From NCBI RefSeq assembly GCF_000316625.1, contig NC_019676.1, forward strand, positions 2,994,501 through 3,058,500: a DNA stretch of 64,000 nt, read 5' to 3'. Both the position numbers and the translations under genes were made by a program. Shown here one piece after another: positions 46,843 through 57,084 of the stretch. Source of the stretch: Nostoc sp. PCC 7107. GTDB lineage: Bacteria > Cyanobacteriota > Cyanobacteriia > Cyanobacteriales > Nostocaceae. The notes below the pieces were generated by a model. It was not told the DNA's origin and ran no database searches. It saw nothing but the letters and a program-made list of their open reading frames with translations. Within the stretch, counting starts at the first letter, position 1; each line of letters begins with the position of its first letter.

Positions 46843-46912
46843 ATCAAAAAACAAATTTCTGCGTCACTGTAATTATCAATTAGCTAACCTCATATCTACT
46901 AAAGGATAATTT

Positions 46913-47710
46913 ATGAAATTACAATCCTTGAAGCTATTATGTGTAAGCGGTTTGGGCTTATCCTTGTTTTTGGGTAATTCTGCCGCCTTTGCCCAGGTTA
47001 ACGACGGTGGTGGTATCGTTGTACCTACTACTTCTGATCCCTATCCATCTGGTTCATCAAATCCTGTTGATACATCAACAGGTGTACCCACTTCTTCAAC
47101 AGGTACTGTAGTTACTGGCACTAGATTTAGCTGCCAAAATACTAATGGTCAATACGTTGTCATGTATCAGCCCGAAAGTCAACCAGGAAGATTCTTCCCT
47201 TGGGCGGCTCCTGCACAATTGGGCGGTGGTTGGGATCCCTATAAACGTTGTGTTACAATTGCTCAACGCTTAGAAGAATATCGTCCCGATGGCTTGCAAG
47301 AACTCCAAACAGGTTTCTTAAATAACGAAAATATTGTCTGTGTGACTACCGAAGCTAACTCTAGCTGCCGCATTGTCTTGACAGTACCACGGGACAAAGA
47401 CCCATATACTGTCCGCAATAGCATTTTCCAAAATTTAGTTTCTGCGGATGATGGTCAACAAACTACGGCTGTGAATACTTATCGCAACAATAGAGGCGGA
47501 GTAGATGAAATTTACAATATCGGCCGCACAATTTTAGGTGGGAACAATCGACAAGTTAGCTCATCTAGAAGTGGAATTAATCTTAAACCTTTCCTTGATC
47601 GCAAGGATGGTGGAACTGGGACAAAATTACGCAATGGTGTCGCCATTCGCCGTCAATCTCCAACACAATCTCAAGGACGGACTATCTTAAGTCCTGGGAA
47701 ATTCCGGTAA
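46913..47710 (+). CDS. COP23-domain exported protein
   Basis: A 265-residue protein with a signal peptide (LKLLCVSGLGLSLFLGNSAAFAQ, cut after about residue 28). A Ser/Thr/Gly-rich linker precedes a COP23-type domain: RFSCQNTNGQYVVMYQPE, PWAAPAQLGGGWDPYKRCVTIAQRL, NIVCVTTEANSSCRIVL. The four cysteines could form two disulphides outside the cytoplasm. COP23 was named for a circadian oscillating polypeptide of a cyanobacterium; the role of the family is not known. Starts 70 bp after the M48 gene on the same strand. Confidence 0.8.
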   Translation: MKLQSLKLLCVSGLGLSLFLGNSAAFAQVNDGGGIVVPTTSDPYPSGSSNPVDTSTGVPTSSTGTVVTGTRFSCQNTNGQYVVMYQPESQPGRFFPWAAPAQLGGGWDPYKRCVTIAQRLEEYRPDGLQELQTGFLNNENIVCVTTEANSSCRIVLTVPRDKDPYTVRNSIFQNLVSADDGQQTTAVNTYRNNRGGVDEIYNIGRTILGGNNRQVSSSRSGINLKPFLDRKDGGTGTKLRNGVAIRRQSPTQSQGRTILSPGKFR

Positions 47711-48063
47711 TATCGTAGACGGTGAATGCCAACTTTTAACTTCTGAAAACTCTCATTCAAGTTCTATATTTTTTGGGCTAGAGTGGGAGTTTTTGTTATT
47801 GATAAATGACTCATAGCATTTCCTCATCTGCTGAGGGACTGAATACATTACTAATAAAATTAGGAAAACCTCTGCGTAACTTTGCGCTTGACTCTGCGCC
47901 CCTCTGCGTTCAAAAAACATTATTCCTGTGGGTGTGTTGGCTTTTGTGCCTTAACTTTTGTGTCTAACTTTCTCGTCTTCTGCCTATTCTCAAAACTTGA
48001 CGTTAACTTAGAAAGCAAGTCGAATCTATAGCAATTATCTCAAAGAAATTTTTAAATACTAAT
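47711..48063. other. Intergenic region with CTCTGCG repeats
   Basis: A 353-bp spacer. Near 47868-47917 are tandem-like ctctgcg, actttgcg, ctctgcgcc, ctctgcgtt units, a repeat common in Nostoc-type genomes. Just before it a short hairpin (tcctca/tgaggga, about 47820-47838) may end the COP23 transcript. No reading frame was found. Confidence 0.5.
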
Positions 48064-49557
48064 ATGACTTTGCTAACTTGTCGCAATTATATTAATGGTC
48101 AGTGGGTGGATGCTACCACAAGAAATGTTCTGGAAAGTTATAACCCAGCGTTGGTAAGTGAAGTTGTCGCCACCTTTCCCCGTTCTCAAACGGAGGATGT
48201 TGATAAAGCCGTCGACGCCGCCCGTCAAGCTTACAGCAGTTGGCGGAAAGTTCCCGCCCCAGCTAGAGCCGAATATATTTTCCGTGTGGGAGAATTATTA
48301 CTCCAACATAAAGAAGAACTGGCTCAATTAATGAGTCGGGAAATGGGTAAACCCCTCACTGAAGCTAGGGGTGATGTGCAGGAAGGTATTGACTGTGCTT
48401 TTTATAGTGCTGGTGAAGGACGGCGGTTGTTTGGGTTAACGACACCTTCAGAAATGCCAAATAAATTTGCGATGACAGTGCGAATGCCCATTGGTGTTTG
48501 TGCTTTAATTACACCGTGGAATTTCCCTGTGGCTATTCCTTGCTGGAAAGCTATGCCGGCTTTGGTATGCGGTAATACCGTCATTCTCAAACCTGCTGAA
48601 GATACCCCGGCTTGTGCAACCAAACTGGTAGAGATTTTTGCCGCCGCAGGTTTACCATCTGGTGTAATTAACTTAGTGCATGGTGTTGGTGAAGAAGTTG
48701 GTAAAGCTTTAGTTGAACATCCTAATGTTGATTTAGTTTCGTTTACTGGTTCATCCGAAACGGGGGCTTTTGTGGGTGCAACTTGCGGACGCACTCATAA
48801 GCGTGTTTGTCTGGAGATGGGCGGTAAAAATGCCCAAGTAGTCATGGAAGATGCAGATTTAGGACTGGCTTTAGACGGTGCGGTTTGGGGGGCTTTTGGG
48901 ACGACTGGGCAACGTTGTACGGCTACAAGTCGGCTGATATTGCATCGTGACATTAAAGAAAAGTTTACGGCTATGCTGTATGAGCGTACTAGTAAGTTAC
49001 GCTTGGGTGCTGGTTATGACCAAGATACCGAAATTGGGCCGATAATTAATCAAAAACAATTGCAACGGGTGAATGAATATATGAAAATTGCCCGTGAAGA
49101 AGGTGCAAAAATTTTAATTGGTGGAGAAATAGCAAGTGTTGGGCAATTAAAAGAGGGTAATTTCTTTTTGCCAACTATTTTAGATAATGTTACGCCAGAT
49201 ATGCGTGTTGCCCGTGAAGAGATATTTGGGCCTGTAGTGGCATTAATTGAGGTTGATTCCTTTGAAGAAGCGATCGCTATTCTCAATGATACTAATTACG
49301 GTCTTTCTTCTGCCATTTATACCCGCGATATCAACCGGGCGTTTACCGCAATGCGCGACATTGAAGCAGGTATCACCTATATTAATGGCCCGACTATTGG
49401 CGCAGAGGTACATTTACCTTTCGGTGGTGTGAAACAAACAGGTAACGGCCACCGCGAAGCCGGAACCACTGCTTTAGATGTGTTCACAGAATGGAAAAGT
49501 GTGTATGTTGACTTTTCTGGTAATTTACAACGCGCCCAAATAGATAATCGAAGTTAG
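48064..49557 (+). CDS. NAD(P)-dependent aldehyde dehydrogenase
   Basis: A 497-residue aldehyde dehydrogenase. The nucleotide-binding loop [12 protein letters not shown], the general base Glu251 in [12 protein letters not shown] and the nucleophile Cys285 in [12 protein letters not shown] are intact; the C-terminal [18 protein letters not shown] block is typical. It is close in appearance to semialdehyde dehydrogenases (alpha-ketoglutarate semialdehyde or aminoadipate semialdehyde group), but the aldehyde substrate cannot be fixed. Soluble; ATG 48064. It stands alone and converges on the kinase-TPR gene. Confidence 0.9.
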   Translation: MTLLTCRNYINGQWVDATTRNVLESYNPALVSEVVATFPRSQTEDVDKAVDAARQAYSSWRKVPAPARAEYIFRVGELLLQHKEELAQLMSREMGKPLTEARGDVQEGIDCAFYSAGEGRRLFGLTTPSEMPNKFAMTVRMPIGVCALITPWNFPVAIPCWKAMPALVCGNTVILKPAEDTPACATKLVEIFAAAGLPSGVINLVHGVGEEVGKALVEHPNVDLVSFTGSSETGAFVGATCGRTHKRVCLEMGGKNAQVVMEDADLGLALDGAVWGAFGTTGQRCTATSRLILHRDIKEKFTAMLYERTSKLRLGAGYDQDTEIGPIINQKQLQRVNEYMKIAREEGAKILIGGEIASVGQLKEGNFFLPTILDNVTPDMRVAREEIFGPVVALIEVDSFEEAIAILNDTNYGLSSAIYTRDINRAFTAMRDIEAGITYINGPTIGAEVHLPFGGVKQTGNGHREAGTTALDVFTEWKSVYVDFSGNLQRAQIDNRS

Positions 49558-49673
49558 TTTAGAGGCTAGTACAACAAGGCAAAAGTAAAAAGGCAAAAGG
49601 AAAAAGAAAGAATAGTTATCCCACAAGCATTTTAGCAATTCTTTATGGTATGTTTATTTACGCCGTGCTGTAC

Positions 49674-49713
49674 TAGTAGGTTGGGTTGCGCTATGGCTAC
49701 ACCCAACCTACTA
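49674..49713. repeat. Perfect 13-bp inverted repeat (AGGTTGGGT type)
   Basis: Arms tagtaggttgggt (49674-49686) and acccaacctacta (49701-49713) enclose a 14-nt loop. This type of AGGTTGGGTTG palindrome recurs in many filamentous cyanobacteria. Its place between convergent genes suits a bidirectional terminator. Confidence 0.7.
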
Positions 49714-49733
49714 TTCTGTCACCTGCTATATTT

Positions 49734-51836
49734 TTAATTTGCATTAGGTATTGTGGGAACAATGACGGGTTTTGATTTGTCTTTGTGTAGTTGATTCTCG
49801 GCTTGATGACGTGCAGTTATAGCTTGTTGATAATCTGGCTTATATTTAATAGCTTGATTATAAGACGCGATCGCCTCTTGATAGCGGTTTAAATTGAGTA
49901 AGGCATTGCCTCGGCTGTACCAACTTTCGTAATGTTTTGGATTGTAACGTACTGCTCTATTATAAGCTGTGATCGCTTCTGGATATTTCTGCAAATTATA
50001 TTGAGAATTTCCCGAACTGTACCACAATTGGTAATCGTTGCGTTTAATAGTGGCGGCTTTATTATAAGCTGTGATTGCGTCTGCGTAGCGTTGCAACTGA
50101 TGTTGTGACCAACCTATATTATACCATGCTTGATAGTTATCTGAATCATTTTTGATTACTTGGTTAAATGATTCTACCGCTTCTGCATAGCGTCGTAAAG
50201 TGATGAGAACATTGCCTCTCGATAACCACGCTGGATAATAACTTTGCTGATATTGTACCGCTTTATCATAAGCTGTAAAAGCATCTTCGTAGCGGTTTAA
50301 ATTTACCAGAGAATTACCGCGATTATACCATGCTTGATAATAATCAGATTTAATTTCTAGAGCTTTATCGTAAGCTGCGATCGCTTCATTGTAATTTTTT
50401 AAATTTTGCCAAGCCAAGCCTTTACTATACCAAGCTTCAACATAGTCAGATTTTAAATTTATAGCTTTTTCATACGCTCGAATTGCATTATCATATTGCT
50501 TTAACTCTGTAAAAATTTCACCTTTAGCATTCCAAATTTCTGGATAATCATCGTGGAGTTGTAAAGCTTTGTCAAAAGCTGCGATCGCTTCTGAATAGCG
50601 TTGTAATTTTTGTAAAGTAAAACCTCTACCACTCCAAGCATCTACATAATCTGGCTGAATTTGAATTGCTTTTTCATAAGCCATCAAAGCAGTATCATAT
50701 TGTTTTAGCTTAAATAATGTTTTACCTTGCCCATTCCATCCTTGAGCATAATCTGGTCTAATATTCACTGCTTCTTCGTAGGCGGATAAAGCATCTTGAT
50801 AACGTTGCAATTCAAATAGTGTATTTCCTTGCTTGGATAATTCTACAGCATTGTTAGCATTAATTTTATTAATTACAAATAAAGCTGCTATACCAGTAAT
50901 AGTTAATAGAAAAATCGCCCACAATAACTTGAAAAAGAAATTTTTACTATGCTTGCGAAGGGTGAGATTTTTTTGTAAAATTCCCGGAGATATATTGACA
51001 GTTTGCTTCTCAGTCCGAATGAGATTTTTTAAAGCTGCTAATGCTACCGTTGCTGAAGCATAACGTTGTCGAAAATCATAACAAACCATTTTATTTAAAA
51101 ATCTGGCAAAATCTGGCAAAACCTGCACTTTATTTTCCCAGATAATCTCATTGGTTTCAGCATCTTTTTCCAACTCTTCAGCAGGTATTCCTGTCAAAGC
51201 TTGAATGGCAATTATGCCCACTGCATAGATATCACTGCTAAATTTTGGTGTACCTTGTGCTTGTTCACTAGGGAGATAACCAGGAGTACCAATTGCGACA
51301 GTAGCTTTTGTTTGTCCTTCTGGCGTTACTACTTGGGTTGTAATTTGTTTAACCGCACCAAAATCAATTAAAATTAACTTGTTATCATCACCCCGTCTGA
51401 GTAAATTGTGGGGATTAACATCACGATGAATAACATTTTGTTGATGAACAAATTCTAGTATTTCTAATATTTCTTGCAAGAGTAAGATAACTTGGTCTTG
51501 AGTGAAAGTTTTTCCCGGAACCAACTCTTTACTTAAATCATGGCCGGGGATAAATTCTTGGACAAGATAAAATTCGGCATTCTCTTCAAAATATGCTAAC
51601 AGTTGGGGAATGCGATCGTGTGTGCCTAATCTATAAAGAACTTGAGCTTCTGTATCAAATAAACGCCTAGCTATCTCTAAGGTGGCTGCATTACTAACTT
51701 GGGGTTTGAGTTGCTTGACAACACATTGGGGCGAACCTGGAAGTTGAGTATCACAAGCTACAAAGGTTTCACCAAATCCCCCGCCTCCCAAATAGCTAAT
51801 AATTTGGTATCTTCCAACAAGTGTGTTTCCCAGCAT
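49734..51836 (-). CDS. Ser/Thr protein kinase with TPR array
   Basis: A 700-residue transmembrane kinase. Kinase domain about 1-270: Gly loop LGGGGFGETF (16-25), Lys41 in VVKQLK, HRDVNPHN catalytic loop, DFG in LILIDFGAV, and GTPGYLPSEQA in the activation segment. A hydrophobic helix (about 304-324, LLWAIFLLTITGIAALFVI) is followed by some ten TPR units with the W-x(3)-G-x(3)-L-x(2)-Y-x(2)-A-I pattern from about 335 to 690. Residues after the helix would be outside the cytoplasm if the usual kinase topology holds. Its C-terminus faces the aldehyde dehydrogenase gene. Confidence 0.9.
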   Translation of the reverse strand: MLGNTLVGRYQIISYLGGGGFGETFVACDTQLPGSPQCVVKQLKPQVSNAATLEIARRLFDTEAQVLYRLGTHDRIPQLLAYFEENAEFYLVQEFIPGHDLSKELVPGKTFTQDQVILLLQEILEILEFVHQQNVIHRDVNPHNLLRRGDDNKLILIDFGAVKQITTQVVTPEGQTKATVAIGTPGYLPSEQAQGTPKFSSDIYAVGIIAIQALTGIPAEELEKDAETNEIIWENKVQVLPDFARFLNKMVCYDFRQRYASATVALAALKNLIRTEKQTVNISPGILQKNLTLRKHSKNFFFKLLWAIFLLTITGIAALFVINKINANNAVELSKQGNTLFELQRYQDALSAYEEAVNIRPDYAQGWNGQGKTLFKLKQYDTALMAYEKAIQIQPDYVDAWSGRGFTLQKLQRYSEAIAAFDKALQLHDDYPEIWNAKGEIFTELKQYDNAIRAYEKAINLKSDYVEAWYSKGLAWQNLKNYNEAIAAYDKALEIKSDYYQAWYNRGNSLVNLNRYEDAFTAYDKAVQYQQSYYPAWLSRGNVLITLRRYAEAVESFNQVIKNDSDNYQAWYNIGWSQHQLQRYADAITAYNKAATIKRNDYQLWYSSGNSQYNLQKYPEAITAYNRAVRYNPKHYESWYSRGNALLNLNRYQEAIASYNQAIKYKPDYQQAITARHQAENQLHKDKSKPVIVPTIPNAN

Positions 51837-52046
51837 TTCGTTTGCCTAGCTCAATGCAACGCAGTCTGATTCCAATATTGACACAAGGAAAAGTATGAAG
51901 TGTGAAATTTTGTCTTTTGACTATTGACTAATCCCCATGATTCTTATTAGCGATCGCCTGCATTATCTTAGCAAACCAATCGTCAATCATTGGTAGATTG
52001 CCATTAATCTTGCTGTCTTTTTTAGGGAACTTCAGTTAGCACTGAA
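51837..52046. other. Spacer with short repeat material
   Basis: Contains a gaagtgtgaa unit and ttttgactattgacta units near 51895-51935, and a HIP1 octamer. It separates the kinase-TPR gene from the decayed rhomboid remnant. No gene was recognised. Confidence 0.4.
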
Positions 52047-52313
52047 TTGTCATCAATTGCGGCAAATAAAGCGACCGCTGGAATTTTAAACATACATGTG
52101 AGCAAGTTTCCCCAGGAGAAAATTGATCCAGTTTTACCTTTACTATTTATATATATTCCTTTAGAACTGCCAGCAATCTTTTATCTCTTTTGGTGGTTTG
52201 GACAGCAAATTTTTTATGATATTAATAGTTTAAACTTTCCGCCAGTTGGGGCAAATTCACCCAACCTAGCGTACGGGATGCAGATTTCTGGCTTATTGGA
52301 GGGCGTGGCTTAA
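52035..52313 (+). pseudogene. Decayed rhomboid-family protease fragment
   Basis: The reading frame around TTG 52047 gives 88 residues that line up with the C-terminal part of cyanobacterial rhomboid proteases: a TAGILNIHVSKFPQEKID block, then the helices VLPLLFIYIPLELPAIFYLFWWFGQQIFYDI in part, and NLAYGMQISGLLEGVA where intact proteins have A-H-I-G-G-F. The catalytic Ser motif GxSG is replaced by ANKATAG and the catalytic His by Gln. The N-terminal half is missing, and a stop codon lies just upstream at about 52026. It is therefore most likely a relic; alignment was done by eye. Confidence 0.5.
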
Positions 52314-52488
52314 GTCAAATTGCAGCGAGGCGATCGCGTAGCTTGACAAATTGATCATATACCTTGCGGCTGAATAGTTTATGTACCCAGTGAGAGATTG
52401 TATTTTTGCCCAAAAAAATCCATACTCATTCAAACGATAGGGTCTCTGCCGTGTCAATTGAGATTATTTATTGCAAGTGGTTTTCAAC

Positions 52489-55059
52489 ATGCCAGACCAT
52501 GATCGAGATGAATTAGCGGCTTTACGGCAGCGTGTTGCAGAGTTGGAAGAACGAGAAATTCACTATCAGTGTCAGCAAGTTGCACTTGAAGCGCAATTAA
52601 TTGAACTACAAGCAAAACTGACAACAGCAAGTATTAATCCTCATAGTCAAGCAGATATGGCATTGACCCTGCAACAACTCCAACAAGAAAAAGCCGAACG
52701 ACAACAAATTGAAATCGCCTTGCAAGAAAGCGAACAACTCTTGAGACTGGCTATAGATGCTGCTTGGATGGGTTTTTGGGACTGGGATATTTTTACTGAT
52801 AAATTAATTTGGTCAGAAAGTCATGAATTGCTGTTTGGTTTATCTCCCGGTAGTTTTGAACGCACTTACTCAGCCTTTTTAGCTTGTCTGCATCCTGAAG
52901 ATAGAAAATCTGTCACGATAAATATTACTGCTGCTTTATCCAACAAAACTGACTATAAAGACGAATTTCGGATTATTTGGCCTGACCAAAGCCTGCATTG
53001 GATTTCTTCTCAGGGAAAATTTTACTATAACGAGCAGGGACAGGCGACGCGGATGTTCGGCGTATGTATGGATATTACTGGTCACAAGCAGACAGAAGAA
53101 AACACTCGCCAATTAACTAGCCAAGTTCAAGAACAAGCAAATCTGTTAAATGCTATTCTGGCAACTTCTGTAGATCATATTTATATATTTGATCGCACAG
53201 GTCGCCATCAGTATATTAGTCATGGTGGCGCGGCGATCTTGGGTTTCCAACCGCAGGAACTTTTGGGTAAAACATTACGAGAGTTGAATTTACCTAATGA
53301 TTTTGCTGAACAAGTGGAAACTCAGCAACAAGCGGTGATAAAGTCTGGTGAATCAGTCAAAGATGAATGTCAACTACTGACAATCGAAGGATTACGTGAC
53401 TACGAATATATTCTTACGCCCCTACGCAATCATACTCAAAGCATTGAAGGTGTAATTGTCGTTTCGCGTGATATTACTGCCCATAAAAAAGTCGAACAGT
53501 CATTACGCGAAAGTGAAGCTCGATTCCGCCGCTTGTTTGAGTCTAACTTGATCGGCGTAGCTTTTTGGAATATGGAAGGCTGTATTACTGATGCCAACGA
53601 TGCTTATTTACAGTTAGTTGGTTACACCCGTGATGAGTTTGCGGTTGTGGGGAAAATTGATTGGCGAGAACTCACACCCCCAGAATATCTGGTTTTAGAC
53701 AATCACGCCCTAGCAGAAGTCCAAAAAAAAGGAGTTTCGCAGATTTACGAAAAAGAATATATGCACCGTAACGGTGAGCGAGTAGCGGTTGTTTTAGGGA
53801 TAGCATTGTTAACTGACTGTCAAGATAGAGGAGTGGCTTTTGTTTTAGATATTAGCGATCGCAAACGCGCCGAACAAGAACGCGATCGACTCTTACAAAC
53901 AGAACGCATCGCCCGTCAAGAAGCAGAATTTGCTAACCGCATTAAAGATGAATTTCTGGCGGTTCTCTCCCATGAACTGCGGACTCCACTCAACCCGATT
54001 CTAGGCTGGGCGAAATTGCTGCGAAATCGCCAGTTTGATGCAAAAACTACGAAACAAGCTTTAGAAACAATTGAACGCAACGCCAAATTACAAACTCAAT
54101 TAATCGAAGATTTATTAGATGTCTCGCGCATCCTCCAAGGAAAATTAAGCTTAAATGTCTGTCCGGTAAGTTTGGTAATGGTTGTGCAAGCAGCGTTAGA
54201 AACAGTACGCTTGGCAGCAGAAGCCAAATCTATTCAAGTTCGCACCGTGTTTTATCCCAATATTGGTCAAGTTATGGGTGATCCAAATCGCTTGCAACAA
54301 GTGGTGTGGAATTTACTTTCCAATGCAGTTAAGTTTACCCCAGCATTTGGACAGATAGAAATTCAAGTTCAAGAAATTGATAGTCAAGCGCAAATTCAAG
54401 TCAGCGATAACGGAAAAGGCATTAGATCAGAATTTTTACCATTCGTCTTTGATTATTTTCGTCAAGCAGATGGGACTACAACCCGGAAATTTGGCGGTTT
54501 GGGTTTAGGATTAGCGATTGTCCGTCAGGTAGTAGAAATGCACGGCGGTACAGTTAAGGCAGACAGCCCCGGTGAAGAGTTGGGTGCTACCTTTACAGTG
54601 AGGATACCTTTGTTAGTGATTAACGAACCAATCAGGCGAAGAGAGAATGAATCTTTATCTTGTGAGTCTGAGTCTCCCAATCTTTCTGGTATCAAGGTTT
54701 TAGTAGTGGATGACGAACCTGATATCCGTGACTTAATTACGTTTATTTTGCATGATTATGGTGTGGATGTTACCGCAGTCACATCCGCAGCTGCAGCCCT
54801 GAATGAACTGTCGCAGTCCTTACCTGATATCTTGATTAGTGATATTGGAATGCCCGAAGTAGACGGTTATATGCTAATTCGTCAATTACGCCAGCGATCG
54901 CCCCAACAAGGCGGAAATGTCCCCGCGATCGCCCTCACAGCCTACGCTGGGGAAATGAACCAACAGCAAGCACTTACAGCCGGATTTCAATTGCACATAC
55001 CCAAGCCAGTCGATCCAGATGCTTTAGTAAGTGCGATCGCTAGTTTAGTTAACCGTTAG
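52489..55059 (+). CDS. PAS-domain hybrid histidine kinase with receiver
   Basis: An 856-residue soluble sensor kinase. Coiled coil (about 5-80), three PAS domains (about 80-205, 215-340, 345-465), HisKA with His495 in LSHELRTPLNPILGWAKL, HATPase with NLLSNAVKFTP, DNGKGI and GLGLGLAIV, and a C-terminal receiver with D785 in ISDIGMPEVDG as the phospho-acceptor (positions counted from ATG 52489). A TTG at 52471 is an alternative start. No transmembrane helix, so it should sense an internal signal; the PAS ligands are not evident. Stands alone with no obvious output gene next to it. Confidence 0.9.
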   Translation: MPDHDRDELAALRQRVAELEEREIHYQCQQVALEAQLIELQAKLTTASINPHSQADMALTLQQLQQEKAERQQIEIALQESEQLLRLAIDAAWMGFWDWDIFTDKLIWSESHELLFGLSPGSFERTYSAFLACLHPEDRKSVTINITAALSNKTDYKDEFRIIWPDQSLHWISSQGKFYYNEQGQATRMFGVCMDITGHKQTEENTRQLTSQVQEQANLLNAILATSVDHIYIFDRTGRHQYISHGGAAILGFQPQELLGKTLRELNLPNDFAEQVETQQQAVIKSGESVKDECQLLTIEGLRDYEYILTPLRNHTQSIEGVIVVSRDITAHKKVEQSLRESEARFRRLFESNLIGVAFWNMEGCITDANDAYLQLVGYTRDEFAVVGKIDWRELTPPEYLVLDNHALAEVQKKGVSQIYEKEYMHRNGERVAVVLGIALLTDCQDRGVAFVLDISDRKRAEQERDRLLQTERIARQEAEFANRIKDEFLAVLSHELRTPLNPILGWAKLLRNRQFDAKTTKQALETIERNAKLQTQLIEDLLDVSRILQGKLSLNVCPVSLVMVVQAALETVRLAAEAKSIQVRTVFYPNIGQVMGDPNRLQQVVWNLLSNAVKFTPAFGQIEIQVQEIDSQAQIQVSDNGKGIRSEFLPFVFDYFRQADGTTTRKFGGLGLGLAIVRQVVEMHGGTVKADSPGEELGATFTVRIPLLVINEPIRRRENESLSCESESPNLSGIKVLVVDDEPDIRDLITFILHDYGVDVTAVTSAAAALNELSQSLPDILISDIGMPEVDGYMLIRQLRQRSPQQGGNVPAIALTAYAGEMNQQQALTAGFQLHIPKPVDPDALVSAIASLVNR

Positions 55060-55180
55060 CTACAACAAGGCCTGTTGTCTAGCCGCGATTTCTCATCGCT
55101 AGGGCTTGGTGCAAGATCTGAGCATACACCCTTGCACCCTTACACCCCGTCTTTCTTAAAAGTAAAGACGCTATAACAAA

Positions 55181-56620
55181 TTACAAACTAATCGCTTGAT
55201 TCAACCTTGACTTATCTAAACCAAGATGATTTAACAGTAACCAAGATTGGATCAGGTCGGGGCCATGAACATCTCCAGTTAAAGCGACTCGGAGCGATCG
55301 CATCACTAAGCCTTTCTTCACGTTCTGTTCTTTAACCACCTGTTTAATTATGTCTTGAGCAACAGCTTCAGTTAGTTGGGACTGATTTTCTAAGGCGGCG
55401 AGTATCGCACTCAAAACAGCACTAGCACCTTCTTGTTGCAGTTGTTTATTACCCTCTTCACTCAATTCTACGGTGTCGTTGAAAAACAATTTACCCATTT
55501 CTACAGCATCTACCAAGCGAGTCATGCTAGGGCCAATTAACGCGACTAACTGCTCTAACCAAGGACGTTCTCGCCCTTCCTCCACTGGGTAGCCAGTTTC
55601 TTGCCAATAGGGAATCACTAAATCTGTGAGTTGATCTACTGGCATATTGTGGATGTATTGACTGTTCAACCAATCGAGTTTTGCCCAGTCAAATTTAGCA
55701 CCTGCCTTATTTACTCGGTCAAAGGTGAAAACTTTGCCAGCTTTTTCTAAAGTAAATATTTCTTGGGTGGAGTCTGGTGGCGACCAACCCAACAAAGTCA
55801 TGTAATTTACCAAAGCTTCCGCAGTAAAGCCCATTTTTTGAAAGTCAGAAATAGAAGTTACTCCATCTCGCTTTGATAGCTTGCGCCCATCCATGTTTAA
55901 AATCAGCGGTGAGTGGGCAAATTCTGGGATTTTTGCGCCTAAAGCTTCATATAACAAAATTTGTTTAGCGGTGTTTGCAATGTGGTCTTCTCCGCGAATG
56001 ATATGGGTGATTTGCATATCAATGTCATCGATCACCACGACAAAGTTATACAGTGGTTGACCAATACCATCTTCAGAAGCACGGGCAATTACCATATCAC
56101 CGCCTAGGTCACTACCCCGCCAAACCATTTTGTCTCTTACTAAGTCATTCCAGACAATTTCGCGGTCATCATCAATTTTGAAGCGAATGACGAAGTTACG
56201 TCCTTCAGCTTTGAAAGCAGCTTCTTGTTCTGATGTAAGGTGACGATGACGGTTGTCATAGCGGGGTGCTTCGCCTCTAGCTTTTTGGGCTTCCCGCAGT
56301 GCCTCTAATTCTTCTGAGGTGGTGTAGCAACGATAAGCTAAACCTTGAGCTAAAAGCTTTTGTACTGCTGTTTTGTAAAGGTCTAAACGTTGGGATTGGA
56401 AAAAAGGGCCTTCATCCCAGTTAAGTCCCAGCCAGCGTAAGCCAGCTAAAATATTATCTGTGTATTCGGGGCGCGATCGCTCCAAATCTGTGTCTTCGAT
56501 GCGTAAAATAAACTTGCCGCCGTGGTGGTGGGCAAATAACCAGTTAAATACAGCAGTTCTGGCTGTACCAATATGTAAATTTCCAGTTGGGCTTGGCGCA
56601 ATACGGACTCTAACAGTCAC
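55181..56620 (-). CDS. gltX: Glutamate-tRNA ligase
   Basis: A 479-residue class I aminoacyl-tRNA synthetase. HIGT at 16-19 ([13 protein letters not shown]) and KLSKR at 247-251 ([10 protein letters not shown]) are the ATP-binding signatures. In cyanobacteria GltX also charges tRNA-Gln for the amidotransferase route and supplies glutamyl-tRNA for chlorophyll and phycobilin synthesis. Upstream on the same strand, 230 bp away, is tRNA-Asp. Confidence 0.97.
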   Translation of the reverse strand: MTVRVRIAPSPTGNLHIGTARTAVFNWLFAHHHGGKFILRIEDTDLERSRPEYTDNILAGLRWLGLNWDEGPFFQSQRLDLYKTAVQKLLAQGLAYRCYTTSEELEALREAQKARGEAPRYDNRHRHLTSEQEAAFKAEGRNFVIRFKIDDDREIVWNDLVRDKMVWRGSDLGGDMVIARASEDGIGQPLYNFVVVIDDIDMQITHIIRGEDHIANTAKQILLYEALGAKIPEFAHSPLILNMDGRKLSKRDGVTSISDFQKMGFTAEALVNYMTLLGWSPPDSTQEIFTLEKAGKVFTFDRVNKAGAKFDWAKLDWLNSQYIHNMPVDQLTDLVIPYWQETGYPVEEGRERPWLEQLVALIGPSMTRLVDAVEMGKLFFNDTVELSEEGNKQLQQEGASAVLSAILAALENQSQLTEAVAQDIIKQVVKEQNVKKGLVMRSLRVALTGDVHGPDLIQSWLLLNHLGLDKSRLNQAISL

Positions 56621-56852
56621 AGTTAATTCTCTCTTTCACAAAAGCATGATCACTATAACAAGTGCTGAGTCACTCAGGTTCATCTACCTGTGGCGAGTGA
56701 CAATTTATGAGTGTAAGTTTTAGCTGACGCTTTTACTTCCCCCTTGGCTCTGATTTTTAAACTAATGTCAGAATATTTATAAATAACAAGCTAGTTACAA
56801 TTGTAAACAATGTTTACATCAGTAATTGCTATTAAATACTTTAGTTTTTGAA

Positions 56853-56926
56853 CGGGACTGACGGGGCTCGAACCCGCAACTTCCGCCGTGACAGGGCGGT
56901 GCTCTAACCAATTGAACTACAGTCCC
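56853..56926 (-). tRNA. tRNA-Asp (GTC)
   Basis: The minus strand folds as a cloverleaf: acceptor stem GGGACTG/CAGTCCC, D arm with GTTCAATTGGTTAGAGC, anticodon stem CCGCC/GGCGG with loop CTGTCAC (anticodon GTC), and T arm GCGGGTTCGAGCCCCGT. The discriminator base is G, the Asp identity base. The 3' CCA is not encoded. Confidence 0.96.
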
Positions 56927-57084
56927 TTAATTTGCAACTTTATTACTGTCGCACTTTTTTTTGAATTTGTCAAGTATTTTTTGCCTTTTCGCTTACCTTA
57001 GCTTTTGGGGCTGCGGTTTTTACTCAACAGTCTACTATTCTAACGTTTAAACGAATTTTTGCAAGTGATCTTTTATGAAATTTT

